From Serratia liquefaciens (GTDB lineage Bacteria; Pseudomonadota; Gammaproteobacteria; Enterobacterales; Enterobacteriaceae), in the NCBI RefSeq assembly GCF_027594825.1, contig NZ_CP088930.1:4463019-4527018 (forward strand): a stretch of 64,000 nt of DNA, in the 5' to 3' direction. A program made the translations under genes and the position numbers. Of this stretch, positions 1-7,639 are shown piece by piece; position 1 is the first letter of the stretch, and every line of letters starts with the position of its first letter. Under the pieces are notes generated by a model. That model was not told the origin of the DNA. It saw only the letters and a program-made list of their open reading frames with translations, and searched no databases.

Positions 1-65
1 TACACCAGTGCGCACTTCGATGAGGTAAGATGTTAGCTCAATGGCGAAAACGGGAGCCTGACGCG

Positions 66-482
66 ATGACGGATAAGCATTTTGGCGGTGCGAAAATTGC
101 GTTGTTGTACGGCGACAGCGTGCTGACCTATCAGCGAGACGACAAGCCCGACATTCCCTGGCCTGGCTGTTGGGATCTGCCCGGTGGTGGGCGCGAAAAC
201 GGCGAAACTCCACTGCAATGTGTGCAGCGGGAAACCCTGGAAGAGTTCGGCCTGCGGATTGCTGCGGGGCAGGTTCGTCACCAGCAGCGCTACGAGGGGA
301 TTTTCGCCGGCTATCCACCGACCTGGTTTATGCTGGGCGAAATCACCACACGACAGATTGCCGCCATCCGCTTTGGCGATGAAGGGCAGCGCTGGCAGAT
401 TATGGCTCTCGACCGCTTTATCCACCACCCGCAGGGGATCTCGCATCTTCAACGGCGGCTGGCGGAGCACCTGCAGCGTTAG
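66..482 (+). CDS. NUDIX hydrolase
   Basis: Small protein of 138 residues carrying a complete NUDIX box (G-x5-E-x7-RE-x2-EE-x-G) near residues 40-62, which holds the metal-binding glutamates. The family hydrolyses nucleoside diphosphates linked to another group; the substrate cannot be read from the sequence. I chose the ATG at 66 because the protein then begins just before the first core strand and has GGGAG about ten bases upstream. An in-frame ATG at 30, preceded by GAGG, would add 12 residues and cannot be excluded. The stop codon overlaps the end of the convergent DUF523 gene by four bases. Confidence 0.85.
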   Translation: MTDKHFGGAKIALLYGDSVLTYQRDDKPDIPWPGCWDLPGGGRENGETPLQCVQRETLEEFGLRIAAGQVRHQQRYEGIFAGYPPTWFMLGEITTRQIAAIRFGDEGQRWQIMALDRFIHHPQGISHLQRRLAEHLQR

Positions 483-979
483 GGGCGTTCCTCGGCCTCC
501 ACCCGGGCGATCAGCGCCTCCAACTGACGGTCGGAATAGACCTCAATGCCATTCTGACGCAGCAGCTCGGCGGTGACGCCGCTGCCGGGTTTGGTCTGGC
601 CGCTGAAAGAACCGTCGTAGATAAATTGGCTACCGCAGGACGGGCTGCCGTCGGTGAGCAGGGCAAAGCGGCAGCCGTGGCGCCGTGCGGTTTCCAGGGC
701 CAGATGGGCGCCAAGCAGGTAATTGTCGGTGACGTCACCGCCGCTGATCTCCATAACCCGAGCCCGTTGCGCGAGCACCGTGGCCCCTTCGGCGGCCGGC
801 GTGATTTCTGCTGAGGGACGTGGCGTGGAGAAACCGGCGGCCAGTTCCGGGCAGCAAACCACCAAACGGCCTTCGCGCTGCCAGCGCAGAAGGGTGGGAT
901 GGGGCAACGGTTTATCGGAACCGTTATAGCGAACTTTAAAACCGGCCAGGCAGGCGCTGAATAAAATTTTTGACGGCAT
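479..979 (-). CDS. DUF523 protein, TudS-like Fe-S desulfurase candidate
   Basis: A 166-residue stand-alone DUF523 protein. The three conserved cysteine positions of the family are visible: Cys10 in SACLAG, Cys42/43 before PELAAG, and Cys115 in DGSPSCG. Some DUF523 members (TudS) are thiouracil desulfurases that bind a [4Fe-4S] cluster through three cysteines, so a role in thio-nucleobase desulfuration is possible but inferred from family only. An upstream in-frame ATG at 1015 would add 12 residues that are not family-like, so the start at 979 is preferred. It is convergent with the NUDIX gene. Confidence 0.8.
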   Translation of the reverse strand: MPSKILFSACLAGFKVRYNGSDKPLPHPTLLRWQREGRLVVCCPELAAGFSTPRPSAEITPAAEGATVLAQRARVMEISGGDVTDNYLLGAHLALETARRHGCRFALLTDGSPSCGSQFIYDGSFSGQTKPGSGVTAELLRQNGIEVYSDRQLEALIARVEAEERP

Positions 980-1050
980 GGGTCTGTCTCTGTCGCAGTA
1001 GCGAAAGCGTGGCACAGGCGGCCCACGCGCGCGGCTTTAACATAGCAGAA

Positions 1051-1725
1051 TCAGCCCGCCGAGGGCAGGGCCAAACGGTTAATCTCCACCGGTTCAAGAA
1101 TGCGCAAGTCTGTCTCACGCCGTGCCACGGCCAACATTGCCAGTCCGATACGTTCGGTGGTGGTGACCTGATTGGGGAACAGCCGTTGGGCACCAAACCA
1201 CAGCGGTTTAAAAAGCCGGTACAGCAGGTCATAAAGCCGGGTTCGGGAGCGGATGCCGTGCAGTGGCACGATAACGCCGGGGCGGAACATCACCGCATGG
1301 AACGGCAGCGCCAACAAGGCATTTTCGGTAGCGCCCTTGACCCGCGCCCACATGCTGCGGCCTTGCTCGCTGCTGTCGGTGCCGACGCCGGAGACGTAAA
1401 TAAAGACCATGTTCGGGTTTAACCGAGCCAGGGGGCGGCCTGCGGCCAGCGTCAGATCGTAAGTCAGGGCACGGTAGCGTGCTTCGCTCATGCCGGCGGA
1501 AGATACGCCAAGGCAGAAGAAGCAGGCGTCGTAACCGCTGAGCTGAGTCTCCACGGCGGACAAATCACTCAGATCGGACAACGTCAGTTGGCGGAGCCTG
1601 GCATCGCTTTGCGTCAGTTCACTGCGGCCGATGCTCAGCACTTCCGTCACCTGCGGATCGAGCAGACATTCGCGCAGTGCGCCTTGCCCCACCATGCCGC
1701 TGGCGCCGAATATTATCACTTTCAT
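1051..1725 (-). CDS. NAD(P)-binding Rossmann-fold protein (NmrA/SDR-like)
   Basis: A 224-residue protein that begins with a dinucleotide-binding loop, MKVIIFGASGMVGQG, typical of atypical short-chain dehydrogenases and NmrA-like sensors. No Tyr-x3-Lys catalytic pair stands out, so it may bind NAD(P) without being a classic dehydrogenase. The start at 1725 has AGGAG at good spacing and overlaps the stop of the upstream AraC-type gene by four bases (ATGA), so the two are translationally coupled. It is the last gene of the three-gene unit SDR, AraC regulator, this protein. The substrate is unknown. Confidence 0.75.
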   Translation of the reverse strand: MKVIIFGASGMVGQGALRECLLDPQVTEVLSIGRSELTQSDARLRQLTLSDLSDLSAVETQLSGYDACFFCLGVSSAGMSEARYRALTYDLTLAAGRPLARLNPNMVFIYVSGVGTDSSEQGRSMWARVKGATENALLALPFHAVMFRPGVIVPLHGIRSRTRLYDLLYRLFKPLWFGAQRLFPNQVTTTERIGLAMLAVARRETDLRILEPVEINRLALPSAG

Positions 1726-2747
1726 AACCTGTTCTCCTGACGCCCGGCCATGCGTTGATGACGCCAGCGGTTCGGCGTTTGGGATTCCCATTGCATAAAG
1801 GCACGGCTAAACGAATTCAGTTCTTCGAACCCCAGCACGAAGGCAATTTCACCGGGTTCCAGATCGGTGTCCGACAGCAGATGGCAGGCCGTACGGTGGC
1901 GGGTTTTATCTAACAGTTGCTGATAGCTATAGCCGTGCTGTTGCAGACGACGCTGCAGGGTGCGTGGGCTGAGGTACAGCTCGGCAGCCACGCTGTTCAC
2001 GCTGGGTCGTTGTCCGCGCATGCTACGGGTGAGGATCGCCATCACCTGCGCGGGCAAACTGTCGTCCTGCTCGACCTTGGCCAACTCGGCTTCCAGCCCG
2101 GGCAGCAGCACGGCCAGCATGTCCTGGTTATAGGTGATAAAGGGCTGCCGCATCAGCGCACGGTCAAACACCAGCACGTCCAACGGGGCATCGAAGCGGA
2201 TCGGACAGCTAAAATGGCGCAGCAACGGTGAGGCAGGATCGTGGTGCCGCGTCAGTTCAATCGCCCTCGGTTGAATTGCCATGCCGGTGCCACGACGGCA
2301 CAGGGTGGTGATGGACGCAAACATGGCGTCCACCAACAGCTCAGGGGCATGACCTTCGGCCATGGTCCAGCGGGTGTGCAACCGCACGGCCTCACCGTCC
2401 TCCGTCAGCGTCAGTTCTTCGGGACACACCAGCCGCTTGTAGCGGGCGACTTTTTGTAAGGCCTCCCCCAGCGTCGCCGAATGCAGCGCCGCGACCGAAG
2501 CGATATCGTAATGTTCCGGCGCAACGTCGCTGCCGAGGCGAAGACCAAAGGCCGTATCGTCGGTCAGGCGCGGCAGCGCCTGCCAGATATCAAAGAACTG
2601 CCTGGTGGAAAGCTTGACCTTTTCGCGCCCGTGGCTGAGCAGCCCGCTGGGGAGGCCGGCCAGTTGACCAAGCTTTTCAACATCCACTCCCAGCGCGTTG
2701 AGACGGATGGCTAATGCGCTGGAGACCGGGATTTGATCGCTGCTCAT
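1722..2747 (-). CDS. AraC-family transcriptional regulator
   Basis: A 341-residue regulator. Residues 1 to about 210 match the architecture of the 'arabinose-binding N-terminal domain' group of AraC proteins, and the last about 100 residues hold the two helix-turn-helix motifs (first near AAELYLSPRTLQRRL, second near the IAFVLGFEELNSFSRAF signature). It lies between an SDR gene (8 bases upstream) and a Rossmann protein (4-base overlap), so it probably controls its own operon. A pair of 12-bp direct repeats spaced 21 bp apart in front of the operon is a candidate binding site. The effector is unknown. Confidence 0.88.
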   Translation of the reverse strand: MSSDQIPVSSALAIRLNALGVDVEKLGQLAGLPSGLLSHGREKVKLSTRQFFDIWQALPRLTDDTAFGLRLGSDVAPEHYDIASVAALHSATLGEALQKVARYKRLVCPEELTLTEDGEAVRLHTRWTMAEGHAPELLVDAMFASITTLCRRGTGMAIQPRAIELTRHHDPASPLLRHFSCPIRFDAPLDVLVFDRALMRQPFITYNQDMLAVLLPGLEAELAKVEQDDSLPAQVMAILTRSMRGQRPSVNSVAAELYLSPRTLQRRLQQHGYSYQQLLDKTRHRTACHLLSDTDLEPGEIAFVLGFEELNSFSRAFMQWESQTPNRWRHQRMAGRQENRL

Positions 2748-2755
2748 GGTATTCC

Positions 2756-3640
2756 TTATGATTTGCCGGCCACCAACGCCGCCATGGTTTCGTGATCCGG
2801 TTGGCTATCGTCCCGGTCGGTGCTCAGGCTGAGGTAGCGGAATTTGGTATCTGCCGCTTCACGTTCGGCCTGCACCTGTCCGGCGATAAACACCGCATCG
2901 CTGCCGAGCAACAGGCGCAGCGGGGGTTCATCCAGCTCTGCGAGCTGCAAGATAACCTGCGCGGCCTTGGCCGGGTCGCCGGGTTGATGGCCATTATGCT
3001 GTTGCAAGTAGTCTAGCATGGGCCCAAGCGTTGCCTGATAAGCGGCGCTGACAGGAGCGATGGTCATTGATGAACCGGCCCAGTCGGTGCGGAAACCGCC
3101 GGGTTCAACCAGGGTCACTTTTACGCCGAAGGGCGCAATTTCTTTTGCCAGCGATTCGGAGAAACCTTCGACTGCCCACTTGGCCGTGTGGTAAGCGCTC
3201 AGGCCCGGCACGCCAAGGCGTGCGCCTATGGTGGAGATCTGAATGATATGGCCGCTGCCCTGTTGACGCAGCACCGGTAGCGCCGCGCGGGTGACGTTAA
3301 AAACGCCATAGAAATTGGTGTCGACCTGGGCGCGGAAATCGGCTTCATCGGCATCTTCCACCGGCGCGATGTTGCCATAACCGGCATTGTTGACCACCAC
3401 GTCCAGGCGGCCGAAGCTGTCTAATGCAGCCTGCACCGCGCCTTTGGCCGCGCTGGCGTCGGTGACGTCCAGCGCCACGGTGACCACTTGTTCACCGTAC
3501 TGTTCCACCAGCGGCTGCAGCTGCTGCGGTTGGCGTGCGGTAGCAACCAGACGGTGCCCGGCGGCCAGCACCGCCTGCGCCAACTGCAGGCCCAAACCGC
3601 GTGAACTGCCGGTAATTAACCATACCTGAGACTGAGACAT
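2756..3640 (-). CDS. short-chain dehydrogenase/reductase (SDR)
   Basis: Classical SDR of 294 residues. Visible signatures are the cofactor loop TGSSRGLG near residue 10, NNAGYG, the catalytic serine in IQISTIG, and the Y-x3-K pair in YHTAK. The family oxidises or reduces alcohol/ketone groups with NAD(P)H; the substrate is not predictable. The ATG at 3640 is preferred over the GTG at 3646 because AGGAAGG then sits five bases upstream. It is first in an operon with the AraC regulator and the Rossmann protein. Confidence 0.88.
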   Translation of the reverse strand: MSQSQVWLITGSSRGLGLQLAQAVLAAGHRLVATARQPQQLQPLVEQYGEQVVTVALDVTDASAAKGAVQAALDSFGRLDVVVNNAGYGNIAPVEDADEADFRAQVDTNFYGVFNVTRAALPVLRQQGSGHIIQISTIGARLGVPGLSAYHTAKWAVEGFSESLAKEIAPFGVKVTLVEPGGFRTDWAGSSMTIAPVSAAYQATLGPMLDYLQQHNGHQPGDPAKAAQVILQLAELDEPPLRLLLGSDAVFIAGQVQAEREAADTKFRYLSLSTDRDDSQPDHETMAALVAGKS

Positions 3641-3704
3641 AACCACCTTCCTGTACCTGCTTGTTGAGGAGGTTCTACTTTAGGAGGTTAGTCTGTGCGC
3701 GGAT

Positions 3705-3737
3705 AATCCGATTGCGACAGAGTTTAATCCGATCGCG
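3705..3737 (-). promoter_or_regulatory. candidate AraC-type operator (two 12-bp direct repeats)
   Basis: AATCCGATTGCG at 3705-3716 and AATCCGATCGCG at 3726-3737 differ at one base and start 21 bp apart, two helical turns, which is the typical spacing of AraC-family half sites. They lie 65-97 bases upstream of the SDR start and overlap the 3' end of the MocR-type gene. Binding by the AraC-type regulator of this operon is an inference. Confidence 0.5.
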
Positions 3738-5178
3738 CCAATGTGTTTTCGCGCTCCGTCGAAGGTACCGGCATCAGCATTTGGATCGTCGCGCCGACCC
3801 GTAGCACCGCCTGTTCGATCTCTGACGTCAGTTTGGGCGCGTAGTTGATGCGCAGGCAGTTGCGGTATTTGCCGGAGGCGGAAAAGATGCTGCCGACGGC
3901 GATTTGCACGCCCTGTTGCTCCAAATGGCGATTCAATCGCAGGGTATCAAACTCTTCATCCAGCTCAATCCACAGCATAAAGCCGCCGCGCGGCTGGCTG
4001 ACGCGGGTGCCGGGCGGGAAATACTTCATAATCCACCCGGTCATCACGTCCCGGTTTTGCTGGTAGCGGAGACGCATGCGCCGCAGGTGTTGCAGATAGT
4101 GGCCGTGACGGATGAATTCGGCAATCGCCAGCTGTGGCTGGGTGGCGGTAGAACCGGTGCCGATGTATTTCATGTGCAGCACGCGTTCCAGATAGCGACC
4201 AGGGGCAATCCAACCGATACGCAGCCCGGGAGCCAGCGTTTTGGAAAAAGAGCTGCACAGTAGCACCCGGCCGTCATCGTCGAAGGATTTGATGGTGCGA
4301 GGCCTTGGGTATTGGTAGGCGATATCACCGTATACGTCGTCTTCGATGATCGTCACATCGTAGCGCTGCGCCAGCATCAGCAAACGCCGTTTACGCTCCT
4401 CCGGCATAATGTAACCCAAGGGGTTGTTGCAGTTGGGCGTCAACAGAATGGTTTTCACCGGCCACTGCTCCAGCGCCAGTTCCAGCGCCTCCAGGCTGAT
4501 ACCGGTCAGCGGATCGGTAGGGATTTCCAGCGCCTTCATACCCAGCCCTTTCAGCGTCTGCATGGTGCCGTGGAAGCAGGGTGAATCCACCGCCACGATA
4601 TCCCCCGGCTGACACACGGCGCGCAGGCCGGTAAAAAGCGCTTCGTGGCAGCCGGTGGTGATCACCAACTGGTCGGCGCTAATCTGGCAACCGGAATCCA
4701 GCAGTAGCCGGGCGATTTGTTCACGCAAGCTGATAACGCCTTGAATGCTGTCATAGAGCAGGCTGCGCAGATCGCCGTGACGGCCCATGGTGCCCAGCGC
4801 TTTGGTCAATGGCTTCAGCGTAGGTTCGCTGATATCCGGCATGCCACGGCCGAGCTGGATCACGTCTTCGCTCGGCTTATTACGGATCAGTTCCAGTACC
4901 TGCTCCCACTGCGAAATATCTACCGGCCGCTGCACCGGGCGGGTGACGGCGGGAAGCTCGGCCAGAGTGCGTCGCCTTTGTACGAAATAGCCGGATTTGG
5001 GGCGTGCTTCCACCAGATGGCTCTCTTCCAGCAGGCGATAGGCCTGTTGCACCGTGCTGATGCTGACGCCGTGTTCCAGGCTTAGCGTGCGGACCGACGG
5101 CAGACGATCGCCGGCCGGATAGAGACCCTGTTCGATGCGTTGGCTGAGGATCGCGGCCAGCGTGGCGTAGCGTGTCAT
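3724..5178 (-). CDS. MocR/PdxR-type regulator (GntR HTH + aminotransferase-like domain)
   Basis: A 484-residue fusion of an N-terminal GntR winged helix (about residues 1-70, ending in RPKSGYFV) and a PLP-dependent class I aminotransferase-like domain. The putative Schiff-base lysine is in SSFSKTLAPG, followed by LRIGW. MocR proteins use PLP or a PLP adduct as effector and usually control a neighbouring gene. The ATG at 5178 fits the family N-terminus (MTRYATLA); an in-frame start at 5283 would add an unrelated hydrophobic stretch. It is divergent from the DUF1127-GST pair, which are its most likely targets, although the binding site is not obvious. Confidence 0.86.
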   Translation of the reverse strand: MTRYATLAAILSQRIEQGLYPAGDRLPSVRTLSLEHGVSISTVQQAYRLLEESHLVEARPKSGYFVQRRRTLAELPAVTRPVQRPVDISQWEQVLELIRNKPSEDVIQLGRGMPDISEPTLKPLTKALGTMGRHGDLRSLLYDSIQGVISLREQIARLLLDSGCQISADQLVITTGCHEALFTGLRAVCQPGDIVAVDSPCFHGTMQTLKGLGMKALEIPTDPLTGISLEALELALEQWPVKTILLTPNCNNPLGYIMPEERKRRLLMLAQRYDVTIIEDDVYGDIAYQYPRPRTIKSFDDDGRVLLCSSFSKTLAPGLRIGWIAPGRYLERVLHMKYIGTGSTATQPQLAIAEFIRHGHYLQHLRRMRLRYQQNRDVMTGWIMKYFPPGTRVSQPRGGFMLWIELDEEFDTLRLNRHLEQQGVQIAVGSIFSASGKYRNCLRINYAPKLTSEIEQAVLRVGATIQMLMPVPSTERENTLARSD

Positions 5179-5356
5179 ACAGATACCCAAGGCGAGAGTG
5201 GTTAAGGAAAATACCGGTACAGATGAGAATAAATTAGACCATTCAGACAGGCAGAGACAGCTTTTGTATGGAAAAAATATCACCGCCGTGAATCTGTATT
5301 GTTTTTCGCCCGCACAGCATCATTGCCCCCGAGGCTGAATAGAAGGAGGAGCCCTG

Positions 5357-5542
5357 ATGAGCGTTTCTGTCGAAAGCGAACCGGTACAACGCCGGGCGAT
5401 ATTTCCACTCTGGCGACTGTACCTGCAACGTTACCGCACCCGTAGGTGTTTGTTGCAGTTGGACGAAGCTCAACTGGCGGATATTGGCCTGTCACGCGCA
5501 CAGGCAATGAAAGAAGGGCGTAAGCCTTTTTGGAGGGCGTAG
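5357..5542 (+). CDS. DUF1127 small protein (YjiS-like)
   Basis: A 61-residue basic protein with the DUF1127 core (LWRLYLQRYRTRRCLLQL, then LADIGLSRAQAMKEGRKPFW). It has a strong GGAGGAG ribosome site six to ten bases upstream. DUF1127 proteins are small arginine-rich proteins, some of which bind RNA and affect phosphate or stress metabolism. Its stop codon abuts the GST start (TAGATG), so the two are almost certainly cotranscribed, and they face away from the MocR-type regulator. Confidence 0.82.
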   Translation: MSVSVESEPVQRRAIFPLWRLYLQRYRTRRCLLQLDEAQLADIGLSRAQAMKEGRKPFWRA

Positions 5543-6166
5543 ATGTTGAAATTGCTGGGTAAGGCCTCGTCGATCAATGTGCGCAAGGTACTGTGGACCA
5601 GTCACGAGCTGGCGTTGCCGCTGACCAGAGAAGACTGGGGCAGTGGTTTTCGCTCCACACAAACCGCGGAATTTTTAGCCCTCAACCCCAACGGCCTGGT
5701 GCCGGTGTTGATTGACGGCGAACGGGTGCTGTGGGAATCCAACACTATTTGCCGTTATCTGGCGGGCCGGGAAGGGCGTCAGGATCTGCTACCGACAGAA
5801 CCGGGCGCGCGGGCCGAGGTGGAAATCTGGATGGACTGGCAGGCTACCGAACTCAATAACGCCTGGCGCTATGTTTTTATGTCGCGAGTTCGCCAGGATG
5901 CCGCTTATCAGGACCCGCAGCGGCTGGCGGCGGCGGAACGGGAGTGGAACAGGTTAATGGGCATGCTCGAACAGCATTTGGCGCAGGGGAAAACTTATAT
6001 TGCTGGCGCGACCTTTAGCCTGGCAGACGTGGTGATTGGGGTGTCGCTGAATCGTTGGTTGATGACCCCCTTTGTACGTCCGGATTACCCAAGATTGCAG
6101 GAGTATTGGCAACGGCTGAAACAGCGGCCGGGCTTCTTGCTGTACGGTGCCAACGGTTTGCCGTGA
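5543..6166 (+). CDS. glutathione S-transferase family protein
   Basis: A 207-residue protein with an N-terminal thioredoxin-fold GST domain and a helical C-terminal domain. The glutathione-binding region NPNGLVPVLID and the ES motif (WESNTICRYLA) are visible. Ser9/Ser10 near the N-terminus (LGKASSINVRKV) could be the catalytic residue. It is directly coupled to the DUF1127 gene and divergent from the MocR-type regulator, so it is probably one of that regulator's targets. The electrophilic substrate is unknown. Confidence 0.87.
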   Translation: MLKLLGKASSINVRKVLWTSHELALPLTREDWGSGFRSTQTAEFLALNPNGLVPVLIDGERVLWESNTICRYLAGREGRQDLLPTEPGARAEVEIWMDWQATELNNAWRYVFMSRVRQDAAYQDPQRLAAAEREWNRLMGMLEQHLAQGKTYIAGATFSLADVVIGVSLNRWLMTPFVRPDYPRLQEYWQRLKQRPGFLLYGANGLP

Positions 6167-6404
6167 TATGAAATAAAATATTCATTTTGGCTTGGTATCT
6201 CTGAGCAGAAGCCGCCGCGTACCTTTGAGACCGTCTCGTTGCATTCCCGTCTGCAAGGTTTCATGAACGGCATCACGGATATGAGTTTTATTTTCCTCTT
6301 TGCTTGTTATTGAAATTTATATTTCATATAACCGTACCGCAGATGGCGCGTTTCATTGAGTGGCGCGCTGACCAGATTACGGATACGGGCAACGGGAGAG
6401 GGTG

Positions 6405-7535
6405 ATGAAACAGGTACGCGTTGGTTTAATTGGCACCGGCTACATTGGGCGCTGCCATGCTATTGCTTATGCGCAGGCTGCCACGGTATTTCCACTGAAG
6501 GGTGAACTGGTGTTGGAAATGCTGGCGGAAGTGACGCCGGAGCTGGCGCAGCAGCGCGCTGCGGAATTTGGTTTCTCTCGCTCGACCGCCGACTGGCGCC
6601 AGCTGGTGGCAGATCCGGCTATTGACGTGGTGGATATCTGCGCGCCAAATTTCCTGCATAAAGAGATGGCGCTGGAAGCGATTCGCCACGGCAAACACGT
6701 TTATTCTGAAAAGCCGCTGGCGTTGGACGCCAAAGACGCCGCTGAAATGGTGCAGGCCGCTCGCGCCAAGGGGGTTAAAACGCTGGTGGGTTTCAACTAT
6801 ATGAAGAACCCGACCAGCCAGCTGGCGCGCGAAATTATCGCCAATGGCGAGATTGGCGAAGTGGTGCATTTTTACGGCACGCACAATGAAGATTATCTCG
6901 CCGATCCGCGAACGCCTATCGACTGGCACTGTCGCAAGGCCACTGCCGGGTTAGGCGCGTTGGGCGATTTGGCGGCGCATATCGTTAACATGGCGCATTA
7001 CCTGGTGGGTGATATCGTGGCGGTCTCCGGCGATATGCAGACCATCATCAAACAGCGCCCGGACGCGAAAGACCCTACGCTGATGCACCAGGTGGAAAAT
7101 GAGGATCAGGCCAGCGCGCTGGTGCGTTTTGCCGGTGGCGCCATGGGCACCATCGAGACTTCACGCATTGCCTGCGGGCGCAAGATGGGGCTGACCTACG
7201 TGGTTACCGGAACCAAGGGCACGTTGAGTTACACCCAGGAGCGAATGGCGGAGCTGAAGCTGTATCGTCACGATGAGCCGGCGGAGCGTCAGGGGTTTAA
7301 AACGCTGTTGGCAGGACCGAAGCATCCGGATTACGCCGCCTTCTGTATTAGCGCAGGGCACGGCATCGGTTTTAACGATCAGAAAACGGTAGAGATCCGC
7401 GACCTGGTTAACGGCATTGCCGCCGGTGATCGTATGTGGCCGGACTTTGAGGAGGGCTGGAAAGTCTCTTGTGTTCTGGATGCGATAGCCGCTTCCGCCG
7501 AACAGCGGCGTTGGCTGGAAATCAACCGCGACTGA
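6405..7535 (+). CDS. Gfo/Idh/MocA-family oxidoreductase
   Basis: A 376-residue sugar/inositol dehydrogenase-type protein. The Rossmann motif GTGYIG is at residues 10-15 and the family signature EKPLALD near residue 105. The C-terminal alpha/beta domain carries the candidate catalytic histidine region (LGALGDLAAHIVNMAHYLVG). The start at ATG 6405 has GGGAGAGG immediately upstream; a GTG three bases earlier is also in frame. It stands alone, with a hairpin just after the stop. The 238 bases upstream (6167-6404) contain no gene I can support. The substrate, probably a polyol or sugar, is unknown. Confidence 0.87.
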   Translation: MKQVRVGLIGTGYIGRCHAIAYAQAATVFPLKGELVLEMLAEVTPELAQQRAAEFGFSRSTADWRQLVADPAIDVVDICAPNFLHKEMALEAIRHGKHVYSEKPLALDAKDAAEMVQAARAKGVKTLVGFNYMKNPTSQLAREIIANGEIGEVVHFYGTHNEDYLADPRTPIDWHCRKATAGLGALGDLAAHIVNMAHYLVGDIVAVSGDMQTIIKQRPDAKDPTLMHQVENEDQASALVRFAGGAMGTIETSRIACGRKMGLTYVVTGTKGTLSYTQERMAELKLYRHDEPAERQGFKTLLAGPKHPDYAAFCISAGHGIGFNDQKTVEIRDLVNGIAAGDRMWPDFEEGWKVSCVLDAIAASAEQRRWLEINRD

Positions 7536-7546
7536 TCCCAGGGACT

Positions 7547-7573
7547 CTGATGCTCGCAAGCTGCGAGCATCAG
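7547..7573 (+). terminator. hairpin after the Gfo/Idh gene
   Basis: A perfect 12-bp inverted repeat, CTGATGCTCGCA / TGCGAGCATCAG, with a 3-base loop, 12 bases after the stop. It lacks a clear T-run, so it may be an inefficient or factor-dependent terminator. Confidence 0.6.
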
Positions 7574-7599
7574 AAGTTAGTGGGTCAATAAGTTAATTT

Positions 7600-7632
7600 G
7601 TTACTAGCTTAATAAGTTGCCAGGCTAGTAAC
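7600..7632. repeat. 9-bp inverted repeat between convergent genes
   Basis: GTTACTAGC (7600-7608) and GCTAGTAAC (7624-7632) flank a 15-base loop between the Gfo/Idh and amidohydrolase 3' ends. There is no T-run. It could be a weak bidirectional terminator or a remnant. Confidence 0.4.
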
Positions 7633-7639
7633 TTGGTGA

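Noticed and set aside
33..470. 145-residue open frame antisense to the NUDIX gene
   Set aside because: The plus strand carries the intact NUDIX box; the antisense product is not protein-like.
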